A stretch of DNA of 64,000 bases from positions 1,302,001 through 1,366,000 of the forward strand of contig NZ_LT627736.1 in assembly GCF_900102005.1 (NCBI RefSeq), in the 5' to 3' direction. A program made the translations under genes and the position numbers. The notes below the pieces were generated by a model, which made no database searches, was not told the DNA's origin, and saw only the letters and a list, made by a program, of their open reading frames with translations. Shown here piece by piece: positions 20,857 to 30,625 of the stretch; within the stretch, counting starts at the first letter, position 1, and every line of letters starts with the position of its first letter. Source of the DNA: Microbacterium sp. LKL04. Lineage in GTDB: Bacteria; Actinomycetota; Actinomycetes; Actinomycetales; Microbacteriaceae.

Positions 20857-21696
20857 TCAGGCGCGGGCGATGCGGACGAAGTCCTCGATCGTGAGTTCCT
20901 CGCCGCGGGCAGTCGGTGCCACGCCGGCGCGCTCGAGCACCTCGCTGGCCGCGGCGGACGAGCCGCCGAGCACGGTGGACAGCGCTTGGCGGAGCATCTT
21001 GCGGCGCTGCTGGAACGCCGCGTCGACGATCGCGAAGGCGCGCAGACGCTCCTCCTCGGTGCCGCGCGCCGCGGCATCCCGTTCGAAGCCGACCAGGACA
21101 CTGTCGACGTTGGGGACGGGCCAGAACACCTGACGCGAGACGGTGCCGGCGAGGCGCCACGTGCCGTACCAGGCGGCCTTGACGCTCGGAGCACCGTAGA
21201 TCTTCGAGCCCGACGGAGCCGCGAGGCGTTCGCCGACCTCGGCCTGCACCATGACGACGCCGCGCTGAATGGTCGGGAAGTGCTCCATGAAGTGCAGGAG
21301 CACCGGGACGCTGACGTTGTACGGCAGGTTCGCGACGAGGACGTCGGGGTCGCCGGGGAGCTCGCTCACCCGCAGGGCGTCCTGGGCCACGACGGTGAGC
21401 GCACCGTCGGGCACGCCGTGCGCCGCGGCTGTGGCCGGCAGGCGCTCGGCGAGGCGGTGGTCGATCTCGACGGCGGTGACCGGGGCGCCGGTCTCGAGGA
21501 TGGCGAGGGTCAGCGAGCCGAGACCCGGCCCCACCTCGACGACGCGGTCGGCCGATGTCACGCGCGCGGCCGTGACGATCTTGCGGACCGTGTTGGCGTC
21601 GACGACGAAGTTCTGCCCGAGCTTCTTGGTCGGGGTGACGTCGAGGTCGGCGGCGAGGGCGCGGATCTCGGCGGCTCCGAGGAGGGTGACGGGCAT
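20857..21696 (-). CDS. rsmA: 16S rRNA (adenine1518/1519-N6)-dimethyltransferase
   Basis: 279 residues (KsgA). It dimethylates the two adenines of the 16S helix 45 loop during small-subunit maturation. Motifs: KKLGQNFVVD at the N-terminus, the SAM loop VVEVGPGLGSLT, VTAVEID, and the catalytic NLPYN with following aromatic contacts. The C-terminal helical domain includes FQQRRKML. The ATG at 21696 has TAGGCT with a 7-nt spacer and no clear ribosome site, so the mRNA is probably leaderless. Confidence 0.97.
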   Translation of the reverse strand: MPVTLLGAAEIRALAADLDVTPTKKLGQNFVVDANTVRKIVTAARVTSADRVVEVGPGLGSLTLAILETGAPVTAVEIDHRLAERLPATAAAHGVPDGALTVVAQDALRVSELPGDPDVLVANLPYNVSVPVLLHFMEHFPTIQRGVVMVQAEVGERLAAPSGSKIYGAPSVKAAWYGTWRLAGTVSRQVFWPVPNVDSVLVGFERDAAARGTEEERLRAFAIVDAAFQQRRKMLRQALSTVLGGSSAAASEVLERAGVAPTARGEELTIEDFVRIARA

Positions 21697-21703
21697 GGGT
21701 TCC

Positions 21704-21709
21704 AGCCTA
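21704..21709 (-). promoter_or_regulatory. Candidate leaderless promoter -10 of rsmA
   Basis: TAGGCT on the minus strand, 7 nt (GGAACCC) before the rsmA ATG. Confidence 0.5.
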
Positions 21710-21738
21710 GTTGCCGGGCCTCGTGCCGCCGATCAAGG

Positions 21739-21744
21739 GATGAT
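21739..21744 (+). promoter_or_regulatory. Candidate -10 of the DUF1232 gene (leaderless type)
   Basis: GATGAT lies 6 nt before the ATG at 21751, with no Shine-Dalgarno sequence between. It is divergent from the rsmA promoter; the two boxes are about 30 bp apart. Confidence 0.35.
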
Positions 21745-21750
21745 GGGCTC

Positions 21751-22173
21751 ATGTCGGACGGCTGGGTGATCGCGGCGAGCATCGTCGGCGGTGTCGTCCT
21801 CTTGTGGGTCGCCCTGCTCGTCGTGCTGTGGGTGCAGGTGCGACGTTCCGGGGGCACGATCGACTGGCGCGAGGCGGTGCGGCTCGTCCCCGACGTGGTG
21901 CGCCTGATCCGCCGCCTGGTCGCGGACGGCACGGTGCCCCGGGCCGTCCGCTGGTGGCTCGGTGGGCTCCTCGTCTACCTGCTGTCGCCGATCGACCTCG
22001 TGCCCGACGTCATCCCCGTGCTCGGGTACGCGGACGATGCGATCGTCGTGGTCATCGCCCTGCGCTTTGCCCTGCGTCACGCCGGGAGGGACGCCCTCGA
22101 ACGGCACTGGCCGGGCACTGCGGCGGGACTCGACAGCGTGCTCGCTCTCGTCGGTCGCTTACGCAGGCGCTGA
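21751..22173 (+). CDS. DUF1232 (YkvA-type) membrane protein
   Basis: 140 residues. An N-terminal helix (about 5-28) is followed by a cytoplasmic stretch and the DUF1232 signature LLVYLLSPIDLVPDVIPVLGYADDAIVV (shown here from about residue 74), with a basic C-terminus. Family function is unknown. It stands alone between divergent rsmA and convergent hemL, with a hairpin in the gap to hemL. Confidence 0.85.
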   Translation: MSDGWVIAASIVGGVVLLWVALLVVLWVQVRRSGGTIDWREAVRLVPDVVRLIRRLVADGTVPRAVRWWLGGLLVYLLSPIDLVPDVIPVLGYADDAIVVVIALRFALRHAGRDALERHWPGTAAGLDSVLALVGRLRRR

Positions 22174-22228
22174 CGGGTGCGCGACCGCCGGGACGGGAAT
22201 GATCCCGAGGGGCGGGCGGGACGAGGTC

Positions 22229-22257
22229 CGGGCGACGCGTCGTGCCGTCGTCGCCCG
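22229..22257. terminator. Hairpin between convergent DUF1232 gene and hemL
   Basis: A perfect 9-bp stem, CGGGCGACG (22229-22237) with CGTCGCCCG (22249-22257), and an 11-nt loop. It sits 9 nt past the end of the heme operon and 55 nt past the DUF1232 stop. No U-run; a terminator role is inferred from position. Confidence 0.5.
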
Positions 22258-22266
22258 AACGGTCGT

Positions 22267-23571
22267 TCAGCCGGCGGCCGCCTTCGCGGCGGCGGGCAGC
22301 GCGTCGAGGATCCGGCCGATCGCCGCGTCGTCGTGCGCGGCCGTGACGAACCACGCCTCGAAGGCCGACGGCGGCAGCGAGACGCCGCCCTCGAGCATCG
22401 CGTGGAAGAACCGTCCGTAGGCGTCGGCATCCTGCGACGTCGCCGTCGCGTAGTCGGGCACGCCGTTCACGACGGACTCGCCGAAGAAGATGCTGAACAG
22501 CGTCCCCGCCCACTGCACGACGTGCGGCACCCCGGCATCCGTCAGCGCGGCGGATGCCGCGTCCGCGACCGTGTGCGCCACCGAGTCGAGCGTGCGGTAC
22601 ACCGCGTCGTCGGCGTTCGAGAGGGTCGCGAGTCCCGCGGCGACGGCGACCGGGTTCCCCGACAGCGTGCCGGCCTGGTAGACGGGGCCGCTCGGCGCGA
22701 GGAGGTCCATGATGTCGGCACGACCGGCGACCGCGGCGACGGGGAGCCCGCCGCCGATGACCTTGCCGAACGCGATGAGGTCGGGGACGACGTGCTCCCC
22801 CGCCGCATCCAGCACACCGGCGTAGCCCGAGCGCGATGACCGGAACCCGGTGAGCACCTCGTCGCTGATGAGGAGCGCCCCGTTCCGGCGGGCGATCTCG
22901 GAGAGGAACGCCGTGAAGCCGGATGCCGGGGGCACGACGCCCATGTTCGCGCCGGCGGCCTCGGTGATGATCGCGGCGATCCGGCCTTCGTGGGCGCGGA
23001 ACACCTCCTCGACGGCGGCGCGGTCGTTGTAACCGATGACGAGGGTCTGCGCCGCGATCGGAGCCGGGACGCCCGCCGAGCCGGGCAGGGCGAGGGTCGC
23101 GAGGCCCGAGCCCGCCTGCGCGAGCAGGCCGTCGGAGTGCCCGTGGTAGTGCCCGGCGAACTTGATCAGCAGGTCGCGGCCGGTCGCGGCTCGTGCGAGA
23201 CGGATCGCCGTCATCGTCGCCTCGGTGCCGGTCGAGACGAGGCGGATCCGCTCGGCGGCGGGGACGCGCGAGCGGATCTCCTCGGCGAGCTCCGTCTCGG
23301 CGGCCGTCGGCGCACCGAACGAGAGGCCGCGGCGCGCAGCTGCCACCACCGCGTCCACGACGGCGGGGTGCGAGTGGCCGAGGAGGGCGGGACCCCAGCT
23401 GGCGACGAGGTCGACGTAGTCGCGGCCGTCGGCATCCGTCACGTAGGCGCCCTGCGCCGACACCATGAAGCGCGGCGTCCCACCGACCGAGCCGTAGGCC
23501 CGGACGGGCGAGTCGACACCGCCGGGGATCACTCCGCGGGCACGGTCGAAAAGCTCCTGATTGCGGCTCAT
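22267..23571 (-). CDS. hemL: Glutamate-1-semialdehyde 2,1-aminomutase
   Basis: 434 residues, class III aminotransferase fold with PLP. It converts glutamate-1-semialdehyde to 5-aminolevulinate, step two of the C5 route after HemA. The PLP lysine is Lys270 in [23 protein letters not shown] and [13 protein letters not shown] are also characteristic. It is the last gene of the eight-gene leftward heme operon; the ATG overlaps the hemB stop (ATGA at 23568-23571). Longer in-frame reading upstream is antisense-free but inside hemB and is not coding. Confidence 0.97.
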   Translation of the reverse strand: MSRNQELFDRARGVIPGGVDSPVRAYGSVGGTPRFMVSAQGAYVTDADGRDYVDLVASWGPALLGHSHPAVVDAVVAAARRGLSFGAPTAAETELAEEIRSRVPAAERIRLVSTGTEATMTAIRLARAATGRDLLIKFAGHYHGHSDGLLAQAGSGLATLALPGSAGVPAPIAAQTLVIGYNDRAAVEEVFRAHEGRIAAIITEAAGANMGVVPPASGFTAFLSEIARRNGALLISDEVLTGFRSSRSGYAGVLDAAGEHVVPDLIAFGKVIGGGLPVAAVAGRADIMDLLAPSGPVYQAGTLSGNPVAVAAGLATLSNADDAVYRTLDSVAHTVADAASAALTDAGVPHVVQWAGTLFSIFFGESVVNGVPDYATATSQDADAYGRFFHAMLEGGVSLPPSAFEAWFVTAAHDDAAIGRILDALPAAAKAAAG

Positions 23572-24563
23572 GCGAGTTCCTTCCCGGCGCGCAGCCAGTG
23601 CGCGACCTCGACGGCCCAGTAGGTGAGGATGACGTCGGCACCGGCGCGCCGGATGCCGAGCAGGCTCTCGCCGATGGCGCGCTCGCGGTCGATGAGACCG
23701 GCCGCGGCGGCGTGCTCGATCATCGCGTACTCCCCCGACACCTGGTACGCCCAGACCGGCACGTTCGAGCGGTCCGAGACGCGGGCGAGCACGTCGAGGT
23801 AGGGCATGGCGGGCTTGACCATGACGACGTCGGCGCCCTCGGCGATGTCGACGAGGGCCTCCTCGACGCCCTCGCGCGCGTTCGCGGGGTCCATCTGGTA
23901 CGTGCGGCGGTCGCCCTGGAGGGTCGACTCGACGGCGTCGCGGAAGGGGCCGTAGAAGGCGGAGGCGTACTTCGCGGAGTAGGCGAGGATCGCCACGTGC
24001 GCGAAGCCGGCGGCATCCAGTCCCGCGCGGACCGCCGCGACCTGGCCGTCCATCATCCCCGAGAGGCCGAGCACGTCGGCGCCGGCGCGGGCCTGCGCGA
24101 CGCCCATCTCGGCATAGACCTCGAGGGTCGCGTCGTTGTCGACCGAGCCGTCGGCGGCCAGCAGACCGCAGTGGCCGTGGTCGGTGAACTCGTCGAGGCA
24201 CAGGTCGGCCTGCACCGTGAGGCGACCCGCGGCGGCGCGCGCCGCGACGGCGATCGCGCGATTGAGGATGCCGTCCGGGTCGGTCGCGCCGCTCCCGACC
24301 GCGTCGCGGACGGCGGGAACGCCAAAGAGCATGATCCCGCCGATGCCCGCGGCGGCGGCCTCGTCGACGACGTCGGCGATCGCGTCGATCGGATGCTGCG
24401 ACACCCCCGGCATGCTCGCGATGGGCTGCGAGGCGGTGATGCCCTCCTTCACGAACACCGGCAGCACGAGCTGCGACGGCACGAGGTGGTGCTCGGCGGC
24501 GAGGCGGCGCAGGGCGGGCGTGCCGCGGAGACGGCGGAGACGGCGGGTGGGAAACGAGGTCAT
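23568..24563 (-). CDS. hemB: Delta-aminolevulinic acid dehydratase (porphobilinogen synthase)
   Basis: 331 residues. It condenses two aminolevulinates to porphobilinogen. The Schiff-base lysines are Lys198 (AYSAKYAS) and Lys250 (VMVKPAMPY). The metal segment reads [14 protein letters not shown]: two of the three cysteines of the zinc-type site are present (Cys122, Cys132), while the middle one is Asp124 as in magnesium-type enzymes, so metal use is not clear from sequence. Overlaps hemD (ATGA at 24560-24563) and hemL. Confidence 0.97.
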   Translation of the reverse strand: MTSFPTRRLRRLRGTPALRRLAAEHHLVPSQLVLPVFVKEGITASQPIASMPGVSQHPIDAIADVVDEAAAAGIGGIMLFGVPAVRDAVGSGATDPDGILNRAIAVAARAAAGRLTVQADLCLDEFTDHGHCGLLAADGSVDNDATLEVYAEMGVAQARAGADVLGLSGMMDGQVAAVRAGLDAAGFAHVAILAYSAKYASAFYGPFRDAVESTLQGDRRTYQMDPANAREGVEEALVDIAEGADVVMVKPAMPYLDVLARVSDRSNVPVWAYQVSGEYAMIEHAAAAGLIDRERAIGESLLGIRRAGADVILTYWAVEVAHWLRAGKELA

Positions 24564-25330
24564 GAGGACTTCTCCGAAAGGACGCGGGCGTCGAGCTCGG
24601 CGATCAGCGCGTCGATGCTCTGGCTCTGGGCGGTGTGGCCGACGGTGAACCCGAGGGCGGTGGCGTCGCGGGTCGTGCCGGGACCGATCGAGGCGACGAG
24701 GGTGGATGCCGGGAGGCCCCCGACCTGCCGGCGGAGCTCGCGTCCGACGCTCAGCGACGTGAGCAGGACGACGCCGATGTGCCCGGACCGGAGCCACTCG
24801 ACCACGGCGGGCGCGAGGTCGACGCCGATCGTGCGGTACGCGATGCAGACGTCGACGGCGAAGCCCCGGACCTCGAGCTCGTCGCTCACGACGGCCTGCG
24901 CGAGGTCGCTGCGAACGACGAGGGCGCGACCGGTCATGGCGGGCGTGCGGGCCGCGCACCACTGGGTCACCAGCGCCACAGCCGACGAGGCACCCGCCGG
25001 GACGAAGTCGACCTCCCACCCGGCGTCGGCGACGGCGCGGGCGGTCGCCCGGCCGACGGCGGCGATCCGGGTGGTCGCGGGGATCACCACACCGTGCTGA
25101 CGAAGCTGCTCCACGCTCGCGGCGCTGGTGACGAACAGCCAGGCGTACGCACCGTCCGCGAGGGCGGCGAACGCGCGATCGCGGGTCGTCGTGTCGCGCG
25201 GCGGCGCAGACGAGATCAGCGGCGCGACCACGGCCTCCGCGCCCCGCGAGGCGAGGTCGGCGCGGACCCGCTCCCCCCACGCCCCCGCGCGGGGGACGAG
25301 GACGCGTGCGCCGTGCAACGCACCGCTCAT
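24560..25330 (-). CDS. hemD: Uroporphyrinogen-III synthase
   Basis: 256 residues. It closes and inverts ring D of hydroxymethylbilane to give uroporphyrinogen III. The family is poorly conserved, but the two-domain layout, [16 protein letters not shown] start, [13 protein letters not shown] and the C-terminal [11 protein letters not shown] with [16 protein letters not shown] identify it, together with its place between hemC and hemB. Both ends are ATGA overlaps with its neighbours. The domain stands alone and is not fused to a SAM methyltransferase. Confidence 0.93.
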   Translation of the reverse strand: MSGALHGARVLVPRAGAWGERVRADLASRGAEAVVAPLISSAPPRDTTTRDRAFAALADGAYAWLFVTSAASVEQLRQHGVVIPATTRIAAVGRATARAVADAGWEVDFVPAGASSAVALVTQWCAARTPAMTGRALVVRSDLAQAVVSDELEVRGFAVDVCIAYRTIGVDLAPAVVEWLRSGHIGVVLLTSLSVGRELRRQVGGLPASTLVASIGPGTTRDATALGFTVGHTAQSQSIDALIAELDARVLSEKSS

Positions 25331-26244
25331 CGCGACGACCCCGCGAGATCGGCGAGGTCGGCGGCACCGCCCTCGAGCAGCTCGGCGACGACGTCGGCAG
25401 CAGCAGCATCCGCATCGATGTGCGGGTCGAGGCGACGGGACGCGACGACGGACCGGCGCCCGTCCTCGGCGTACACGTGGGCCACCAGCGTCACCGTGTC
25501 GCCGTGGTGCTCTGCGTCGATCGCGACGGGCGCGGCGCAGCCGGCCTCGAGCCGGCGCAGCACGGCGCGCTCGAGGGTCGCGGCGAGAGCCGTGTCGGCG
25601 TGCTCGATGAGGCGAACGGCGTCGGCCACGGCGGCATCCCCGTCGCGGATCTCGACGGCCAGCGCGCCCTGCGCGGCCGAGGTCGGCCAGTCGAGGACCT
25701 CGGTGATCGCGGCGTCGCGCCCGATGCGTCGCAGGCCAGCCTCGGCGAGGACGATCGCGTCGTACTGACCGTCGGCGACCTTGCGCAGGCGACTGTCGAC
25801 GTTCCCGCGGATGCCCTCGACGACGAGGTCGGGGCGGCGCGCGAGCACCTGGGCCACGCGTCGTGGCGAACCGGTGCCGACACGGGCGCCGGCGGGCAGC
25901 GCATCGAGGGTCAGCCCGTCGCGGGAGTGCAGGATGTCGCGCTGCGACGCGCGCACCGGCACGGCGCCCACCACGATGCCGGGGAACGGCGCCGTCGGCA
26001 GGTCCTTCATCGAGTGCACGAGGAAGTCGCACTCGTCCCGCAGGAGCGCATCGCGAAGCGCCGTCGCGAAGACGCCCGTGCCGCCCATCTGCGCGAGCGG
26101 CCCCGTGAGGACATCGCCCTCACTGGTGATCGGCACGAGTTCGACATCGCGACCGGATGCCGCGGCCACGGCATCCGCCACATGCTGCGACTGGGTCGTC
26201 GCGAGCAGGCTCGCCCGAGTACCGAGGCGCAAGGCGCCGGTCAC
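25327..26244 (-). CDS. hemC: Hydroxymethylbilane synthase (porphobilinogen deaminase)
   Basis: 305 residues. It polymerises four porphobilinogens on a dipyrromethane cofactor bound to Cys236 (RLEAGCAAPV). The catalytic aspartate lies in VHSMKDLP (Asp81), and RLGTRASLLATTQS and GTGSPRR are characteristic. The GTG start overlaps the cpfC stop (GTGA at 26241-26244) and the stop overlaps the hemD ATG. Confidence 0.97.
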   Translation of the reverse strand: MTGALRLGTRASLLATTQSQHVADAVAAASGRDVELVPITSEGDVLTGPLAQMGGTGVFATALRDALLRDECDFLVHSMKDLPTAPFPGIVVGAVPVRASQRDILHSRDGLTLDALPAGARVGTGSPRRVAQVLARRPDLVVEGIRGNVDSRLRKVADGQYDAIVLAEAGLRRIGRDAAITEVLDWPTSAAQGALAVEIRDGDAAVADAVRLIEHADTALAATLERAVLRRLEAGCAAPVAIDAEHHGDTVTLVAHVYAEDGRRSVVASRRLDPHIDADAAAADVVAELLEGGAADLADLAGSSR

Positions 26245-27479
26245 GGCGCGACCCCCGACAGAGCCGGCTGGAAGCCGAGGCGCTTGTTCTCACAGCAACC
26301 GGGACGACACACGTCGTACCAGGGACCGAGGCCCGTCACGGCGGGGCGCTCGGCAGCCGGAGTGCCCTTCAGGCGCTCCTCGACGAGGTCGACGAGACCG
26401 GCGACGTAGGTCGGGTGCGTGCTGGGGGTCGCGGTGCGGACGGCGACGAGGCCGAGCTCCTCCGCCGTCTCCATCGCCTCGGTGTCGAGGTCCCACATGA
26501 CCTCCATGTGGTCGCTCACGAAGCCGAGGGGCACGATGAGGACCGCCTTCCGGCCGCGGCCGGGCAGCTCCTGCATCGCGTCGTTGATGTCGGGCTCGAG
26601 CCACGGCACCTGCGGCGGGCCGGAACGGCTCTGGAAGACGAGCTGCCACGCGCCGGGGAAGCCGAGGCGCGAGATGATCTCCTCGCCGACGGCGAGGTGC
26701 TGGGCGACGTAGGCGCCGCCGGGGCCGAATCCGCGCTCGGGCGGGCCGGAACGATCGGCGTCGGAGGTCGGGATGGAGTGGGTCGAGAAGAGGATCTCGA
26801 CCTCGTTCGCGAGGTCGGTGACACCGCGCTCGGCGAGCTCGGCGATGCCCGCACGGATGCCGTCGACGAAGGGCGCCACGAAGCCGGGGTGGTCGAAGAA
26901 CTGCCGGACCTTGTCGATCTGGACGTCGGTCTGGTGGCCGGTGGCCTCGACGGCATCGGCGAGGTCTTCGCGGTACTGCCGGCACGACGAGTACGAGCTG
27001 TACGCGCTCGTCGCGATCGCGAGGAGCTTGCGTCGCCCGTCCGCAACGGCGGAGTCGATCGCGTCGGTGACGTACGGCATCCAGTTGCGGTTGCCCCAGT
27101 AGACGGGCAGGTCGAGTCCGCGGGACGCGAGCTCGGCGTCGAGCGCCGCCTTCAGCTCGCGGTTGTGCTCGTTGATCGGCGACACGCCGCCGAAGTGACG
27201 GTAGTGGTGCGCGACCTCCTCGAGACGTTCGTCGGGGATGCCGCGGCCCGCCGTGACGTTCCGCAGGAACGGGATGACGTCGTCCTGTCCCTCGGGTCCG
27301 CCGAAGCCGAGCAGCAGGATCCCGTCGTAGTCGACGGGGATCGTCGCGTGCGGATCGCCCGCGCGCGCCCCCTCGGTCGCGTTCGGGATGACGGCGCCCT
27401 CGGCGACGACCACGCCGCTCGCCCGCGGCGGCTTAGGACGGAACTCGGGGTTCACTGCGCCGATGTTCTGTGCGCTCAC
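26241..27479 (-). CDS. cpfC: Coproporphyrin III ferrochelatase
   Basis: 412 residues of the ferrochelatase family (formerly hemH). With ChdC and CgoX beside it, it should insert iron into coproporphyrin III rather than protoporphyrin. Motifs: LLLGFGGPEGQDDVIPFL, FSTHSIP with the catalytic His, and VPLGFVSDHMEVMWDLD with the catalytic Glu. Four cysteines (166, and 391, 395, 396 in DVCRPGCCEN) match the expected [2Fe-2S] ligands of actinobacterial ferrochelatases. The first 48 residues are an unusual extension. Its stop overlaps the hemC GTG. Confidence 0.95.
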   Translation of the reverse strand: MSAQNIGAVNPEFRPKPPRASGVVVAEGAVIPNATEGARAGDPHATIPVDYDGILLLGFGGPEGQDDVIPFLRNVTAGRGIPDERLEEVAHHYRHFGGVSPINEHNRELKAALDAELASRGLDLPVYWGNRNWMPYVTDAIDSAVADGRRKLLAIATSAYSSYSSCRQYREDLADAVEATGHQTDVQIDKVRQFFDHPGFVAPFVDGIRAGIAELAERGVTDLANEVEILFSTHSIPTSDADRSGPPERGFGPGGAYVAQHLAVGEEIISRLGFPGAWQLVFQSRSGPPQVPWLEPDINDAMQELPGRGRKAVLIVPLGFVSDHMEVMWDLDTEAMETAEELGLVAVRTATPSTHPTYVAGLVDLVEERLKGTPAAERPAVTGLGPWYDVCRPGCCENKRLGFQPALSGVAP

Positions 27480-28159
27480 GAGAGCACCTCCGCCAGTTCA
27501 TCGATCTCCACGCGACGGCCGGTGTAGAACGGGACCTCCTCGCGCACATGGCGACGCGCGTCGGTGGCCCGGAGCTCCCGCATCATGTCGACGAGGCTGA
27601 TCGGGTCGTCGCTCTCGAGCGGCAGCAGCCACTCGTAGTCGCTGAGCCCGAAGGTCGAGACCGTGTTCGCGACGACGTCGCGGAACGCGGCGCCCTTGCG
27701 GCCGTGCTCGGCGAGCATCCGCGAGCGCTCGTCCTCGGGGAGCAGGTACCACTCGTAGCTGCGGACGAAGGGGTAGAGGCACAGCCAGCCTCGCGCGTGC
27801 TCGCCGCGCAGGTAGCCGGGCACGTGACGCTTGTTGAACTCGGCCTCGCGGTGCACGCCCATCGCACTCCACACGTTGGTGAAGGAAGCGAGCAGAGAGG
27901 TCCGACGCAGCTGCCGCAGAGCCTTCTGGAGAGCGGCGGGATCTTCGCCGTGCAGCCACACCATGAGGTCCGCCTCGGCGCGCATGCCGGTGACGTCGTA
28001 CAGACCGCGCAGCGTGACGCCGTCCGCGGGGAGTCCCTCGGCGACAGCACGCAGGGCGTCGAGATCGCTCGGCGACGGGGTCCCCGCACGGGGACGCGGA
28101 CCCGCGAGGATCGCGAAGAGGGTGTAGCCGAGGCCGGGGACAGTCTCGTCAGCGGACAT
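27476..28159 (-). CDS. chdC: Coproheme decarboxylase
   Basis: 227 residues, the former HemQ. It oxidatively removes two propionates of coproheme to give heme b using peroxide. The spacing of candidate residues, His112 (KRHVPGYL), Tyr129 (LYPF) and His152 (LAEHGRKG), agrees with the distal His, catalytic Tyr and proximal His of actinobacterial ChdC as I recall them. Start: ATG 28159 with AAGGAG, overlapping the cgoX stop by 11 nt; an upstream in-frame ATG lies inside cgoX. It ends 4 nt inside the start of cpfC. Confidence 0.95.
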   Translation of the reverse strand: MSADETVPGLGYTLFAILAGPRPRAGTPSPSDLDALRAVAEGLPADGVTLRGLYDVTGMRAEADLMVWLHGEDPAALQKALRQLRRTSLLASFTNVWSAMGVHREAEFNKRHVPGYLRGEHARGWLCLYPFVRSYEWYLLPEDERSRMLAEHGRKGAAFRDVVANTVSTFGLSDYEWLLPLESDDPISLVDMMRELRATDARRHVREEVPFYTGRRVEIDELAEVLS

Positions 28160-29510
28160 GACGTGCTCCTTCGGAAGGGGTGGGAGAGGACGTGAGGGCG
28201 GCGGCGAGGGCTCGCGCATGCGGGATGACCGAGGCGAGTCCGGTTCCGGCCGCGACAGCTCCCGCGAGTCGGATGCCGCGGGTCGCCGCAGCCTCGGTGA
28301 CCGCCGCGCGGGCGGACGGGGTCGCGACGGCGTCCGGCCACGCGATCGGGATGACGCGTCGCACGTCGGCGGGCGAGATGCGGACCCCGGTCAGGGTGCG
28401 GATCGCGGTCGCGGCACCGGCGGCATCCGTCAGTTCCCCCTGGCGACCTTCCTGCGCGGAGAGGCGGACGAGGTGAGTGCCGGCGGGGAGAGCGGCCGCG
28501 GCCCATTCCCACTTCGCGTCGACGTGGGTCAGCGCCTTCGCCGCACTGTCGACGTCGGGGGCGGCGATGACCCCGGACCCCACCGGGAAGGCGTCGAAGG
28601 CGTCGGCGACGACCTCGGCGACGATGAGTCCGACCGGCGGCGCGGGAGCGACCTCGACGTGGAGGAGCCCTGCCGCGGCCGTCGGCCCGGTCGCGAGGAC
28701 CACGGCGCGCGCGGAGAGGGTTTCGCCGTCGAGTTCGACGGTCGTCGCCGTGGCGGCGTGGGCGGGCGCACCGGTGCGGATGACGGCGCCCGCGCGGAGC
28801 GCTGCGGCGTGGAGCTCCGCGGCGAGACGCCAGAGCCCGCCCTCGACGCCGCGGACGGCGGATCCGGCGCGGACGGCCGGCGCGAGCGCGTCGACCGCCG
28901 CCGTCAGCGAGCCCAGGGCCTCTGCCCTCTCCCACAGCACCGGGTGGAGCGCGGACAGACGCACGCTGCCGGCCGCCTGCGAGTAGACGCTTCGGCAGAG
29001 CGGCTCGACGAGGCGGGCCGTGACGCGCGCACCGTAGCGGCTCGTGGCGAGCTCGGCGAGCGTCGGCTCGGGACCGCTCGACCAGGGAATCAAGCGTTCC
29101 TGCGCCGCGCGCCGAGCGCCGGCGCGGCCGATGATGCGGACGACGTCGGCGGCCGTCGGGTCGGCGGGCATCCCGACGAGAGCGCGGCGGGGCAGGGGCG
29201 CCCGGTCCACCCGACCGGACCGGCGGCGGAAGGCGACGTGGGCGCCGGCGGGTGCGGGCTCGACGAGCTGGACGGGAAGGCGCGCGTCGGCGACGAGGTC
29301 GGCGACCCCCGTCGTCCGGGTGGCGAACGACTCCGCGCCGAGGTCGGCGTCGAGGCCGGCGACCGCACCTCGACGCAGCATCCCGCCGGCGTCCTCGGAC
29401 GCCTCGACGAGGACGACGTCCCGACCCGCGCGGGCGAGCTCCCACGCGATCGTCAGGCCGGCGATGCCGCCGCCGACGATGACGACGTCGTGGGTCACGT
29501 CGACGGTCAC
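28149..29510 (-). CDS. cgoX: Coproporphyrinogen III oxidase, oxygen-dependent (HemY/CgoX type)
   Basis: 453 residues, FAD amine-oxidase fold. It oxidises coproporphyrinogen III to coproporphyrin III. The N-terminal dinucleotide motif is VIVGGGIAGLTIAWELA, and the C-terminal FAD segment is RLAGAVAAGTGLASVIPHA. The start is taken as GTG 29510, giving a GTGA overlap with the hemE stop; TTG at 29522 is an alternative. The typical DxAAES-type substrate segment appears as DADLGAESFATRT. Confidence 0.94.
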   Translation of the reverse strand: MTVDVTHDVVIVGGGIAGLTIAWELARAGRDVVLVEASEDAGGMLRRGAVAGLDADLGAESFATRTTGVADLVADARLPVQLVEPAPAGAHVAFRRRSGRVDRAPLPRRALVGMPADPTAADVVRIIGRAGARRAAQERLIPWSSGPEPTLAELATSRYGARVTARLVEPLCRSVYSQAAGSVRLSALHPVLWERAEALGSLTAAVDALAPAVRAGSAVRGVEGGLWRLAAELHAAALRAGAVIRTGAPAHAATATTVELDGETLSARAVVLATGPTAAAGLLHVEVAPAPPVGLIVAEVVADAFDAFPVGSGVIAAPDVDSAAKALTHVDAKWEWAAAALPAGTHLVRLSAQEGRQGELTDAAGAATAIRTLTGVRISPADVRRVIPIAWPDAVATPSARAAVTEAAATRGIRLAGAVAAGTGLASVIPHARALAAALTSSPTPSEGARHVR

Positions 29511-30625
29511 GGCGCCCGCCAATCGTGGACGGTCCGGACCACCGCCGAGATGGCGTCGGGGTCGGCCTCCATGGGCACGCCGTGACCGAGGTTGAAGACG
29601 TGGGCGCGGGCGGCCAGGCCATCCTCGAGGATGCGGTGCACCTCCGCCGTCCGCACCGCCTCGGGCGCGAACAGCAGCGCCGGGTCGAGGTTGCCCTGCA
29701 GCGTGAGGTCACGACCGATGCGGCGACGCGCGTCGCTCAGGCGCACTCGGTAATCCACGCCGAGCGCGTCGATGTCGGGCGTCGCCATGTCGGCGAGGAT
29801 CTCGCCCGTGCCGACGCCGAAGTGCACGAGCGGCAGGCGGTCGACGCCCTCCGGGAGCGGGAGCGACCGGGCGTGCTGAAGCGCGGCGACGGACGCCGGG
29901 AGCACCGACGCGCGGTAGTCATCGGGGTTCAGGCCACCCGCCCACGAGTCGAACAGCTGTCCGGCGCTGGCGCCCGCCTCGATCTGGAGGGCGAGGAATC
30001 GGCCCGTGACCTCGGCGAGCCACATCGTGAGGTCCTGCCACGCCGCGGGATCCTCGTGGATGAGGCGCCGGGCGGCGAGGTGATCCTTCGACGGTCCGCC
30101 TTCGACGAGATAGGCCGCAAGGGTGAAGGGAGCGCCGGCGAACCCGATGAGCGGCAGCGGCTCGCCGCGCTCCTCGGACAGATCGGCGAGCATCGCCGTC
30201 GTGCGACCGACGGCATCCGCGATGGCCTCACCGCGCTCTGTCACGAGCGCCGGGTCGATCGCCGTCGTGCGGGCGATGTCGGCGGCGGTGCGCAGGGGCT
30301 CGGAGAACACGGGGCCCCGCCCGGCGGCGATCTCGACGTCGATGCCGAGGAGCGCGAGCGGAACGATGATGTCGCTGAAGAAGATGGCCGCGTCGACGCC
30401 GTGGCGGCGCACGGGCTGCATCGTGATCTCGCTCGCCAGAGCGGGGTCGAGACACGCGTCGAGCATCGTCCCCTGGGACCGCAGCGCCCGGTACTCCGGC
30501 AACGAACGACCCGCCTGGCGCATGAACCAGACGGGGGTGTTGTCGGGACGGTCGCCCAGGAGTGCACGGACGAGTCGCGACTCGCGGGTGCGTGCGGCGA
30601 CGAGAGGGTGGCTGAGGCCGGGAAT
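29507..30625 (-). CDS. hemE: Uroporphyrinogen decarboxylase, probable ATT start
   Basis: 372 residues by this start. It converts uroporphyrinogen III to coproporphyrinogen III. Motifs: NTPVWFMRQAGRSLPEYR, FFSDIIVPL, GFAGAPFTLAAYLVEGG, and the C-terminal FNLGHGVPMEADP. No ATG, GTG or TTG lies in frame between the promoter region and the conserved N-terminus. A perfect GAGGAG (30632-30637) sits 6 nt before an ATT at 30625. The next ATG downstream would remove the RQAGRS region, and the ATG upstream (30724) lies inside hemA. First gene of the heme operon. Confidence 0.9.
   Translation of the reverse strand: MPGLSHPLVAARTRESRLVRALLGDRPDNTPVWFMRQAGRSLPEYRALRSQGTMLDACLDPALASEITMQPVRRHGVDAAIFFSDIIVPLALLGIDVEIAAGRGPVFSEPLRTAADIARTTAIDPALVTERGEAIADAVGRTTAMLADLSEERGEPLPLIGFAGAPFTLAAYLVEGGPSKDHLAARRLIHEDPAAWQDLTMWLAEVTGRFLALQIEAGASAGQLFDSWAGGLNPDDYRASVLPASVAALQHARSLPLPEGVDRLPLVHFGVGTGEILADMATPDIDALGVDYRVRLSDARRRIGRDLTLQGNLDPALLFAPEAVRTAEVHRILEDGLAARAHVFNLGHGVPMEADPDAISAVVRTVHDWRAP

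Noticed and set aside
22174..22266. Small gene between the DUF1232 gene and hemL
   Set aside because: Only 93 nt with no start plus ribosome site; the content is a hairpin.
24564..25415. Upstream extension of hemB giving a 615-residue product
   Set aside because: The extra part lies inside hemD in another frame; the ATG at 24563 matches family length and overlaps the hemD stop.
28158..29585. Long plus-strand frame opposite cgoX
   Set aside because: No family motif, composition typical of antisense to a real gene, no start signal.
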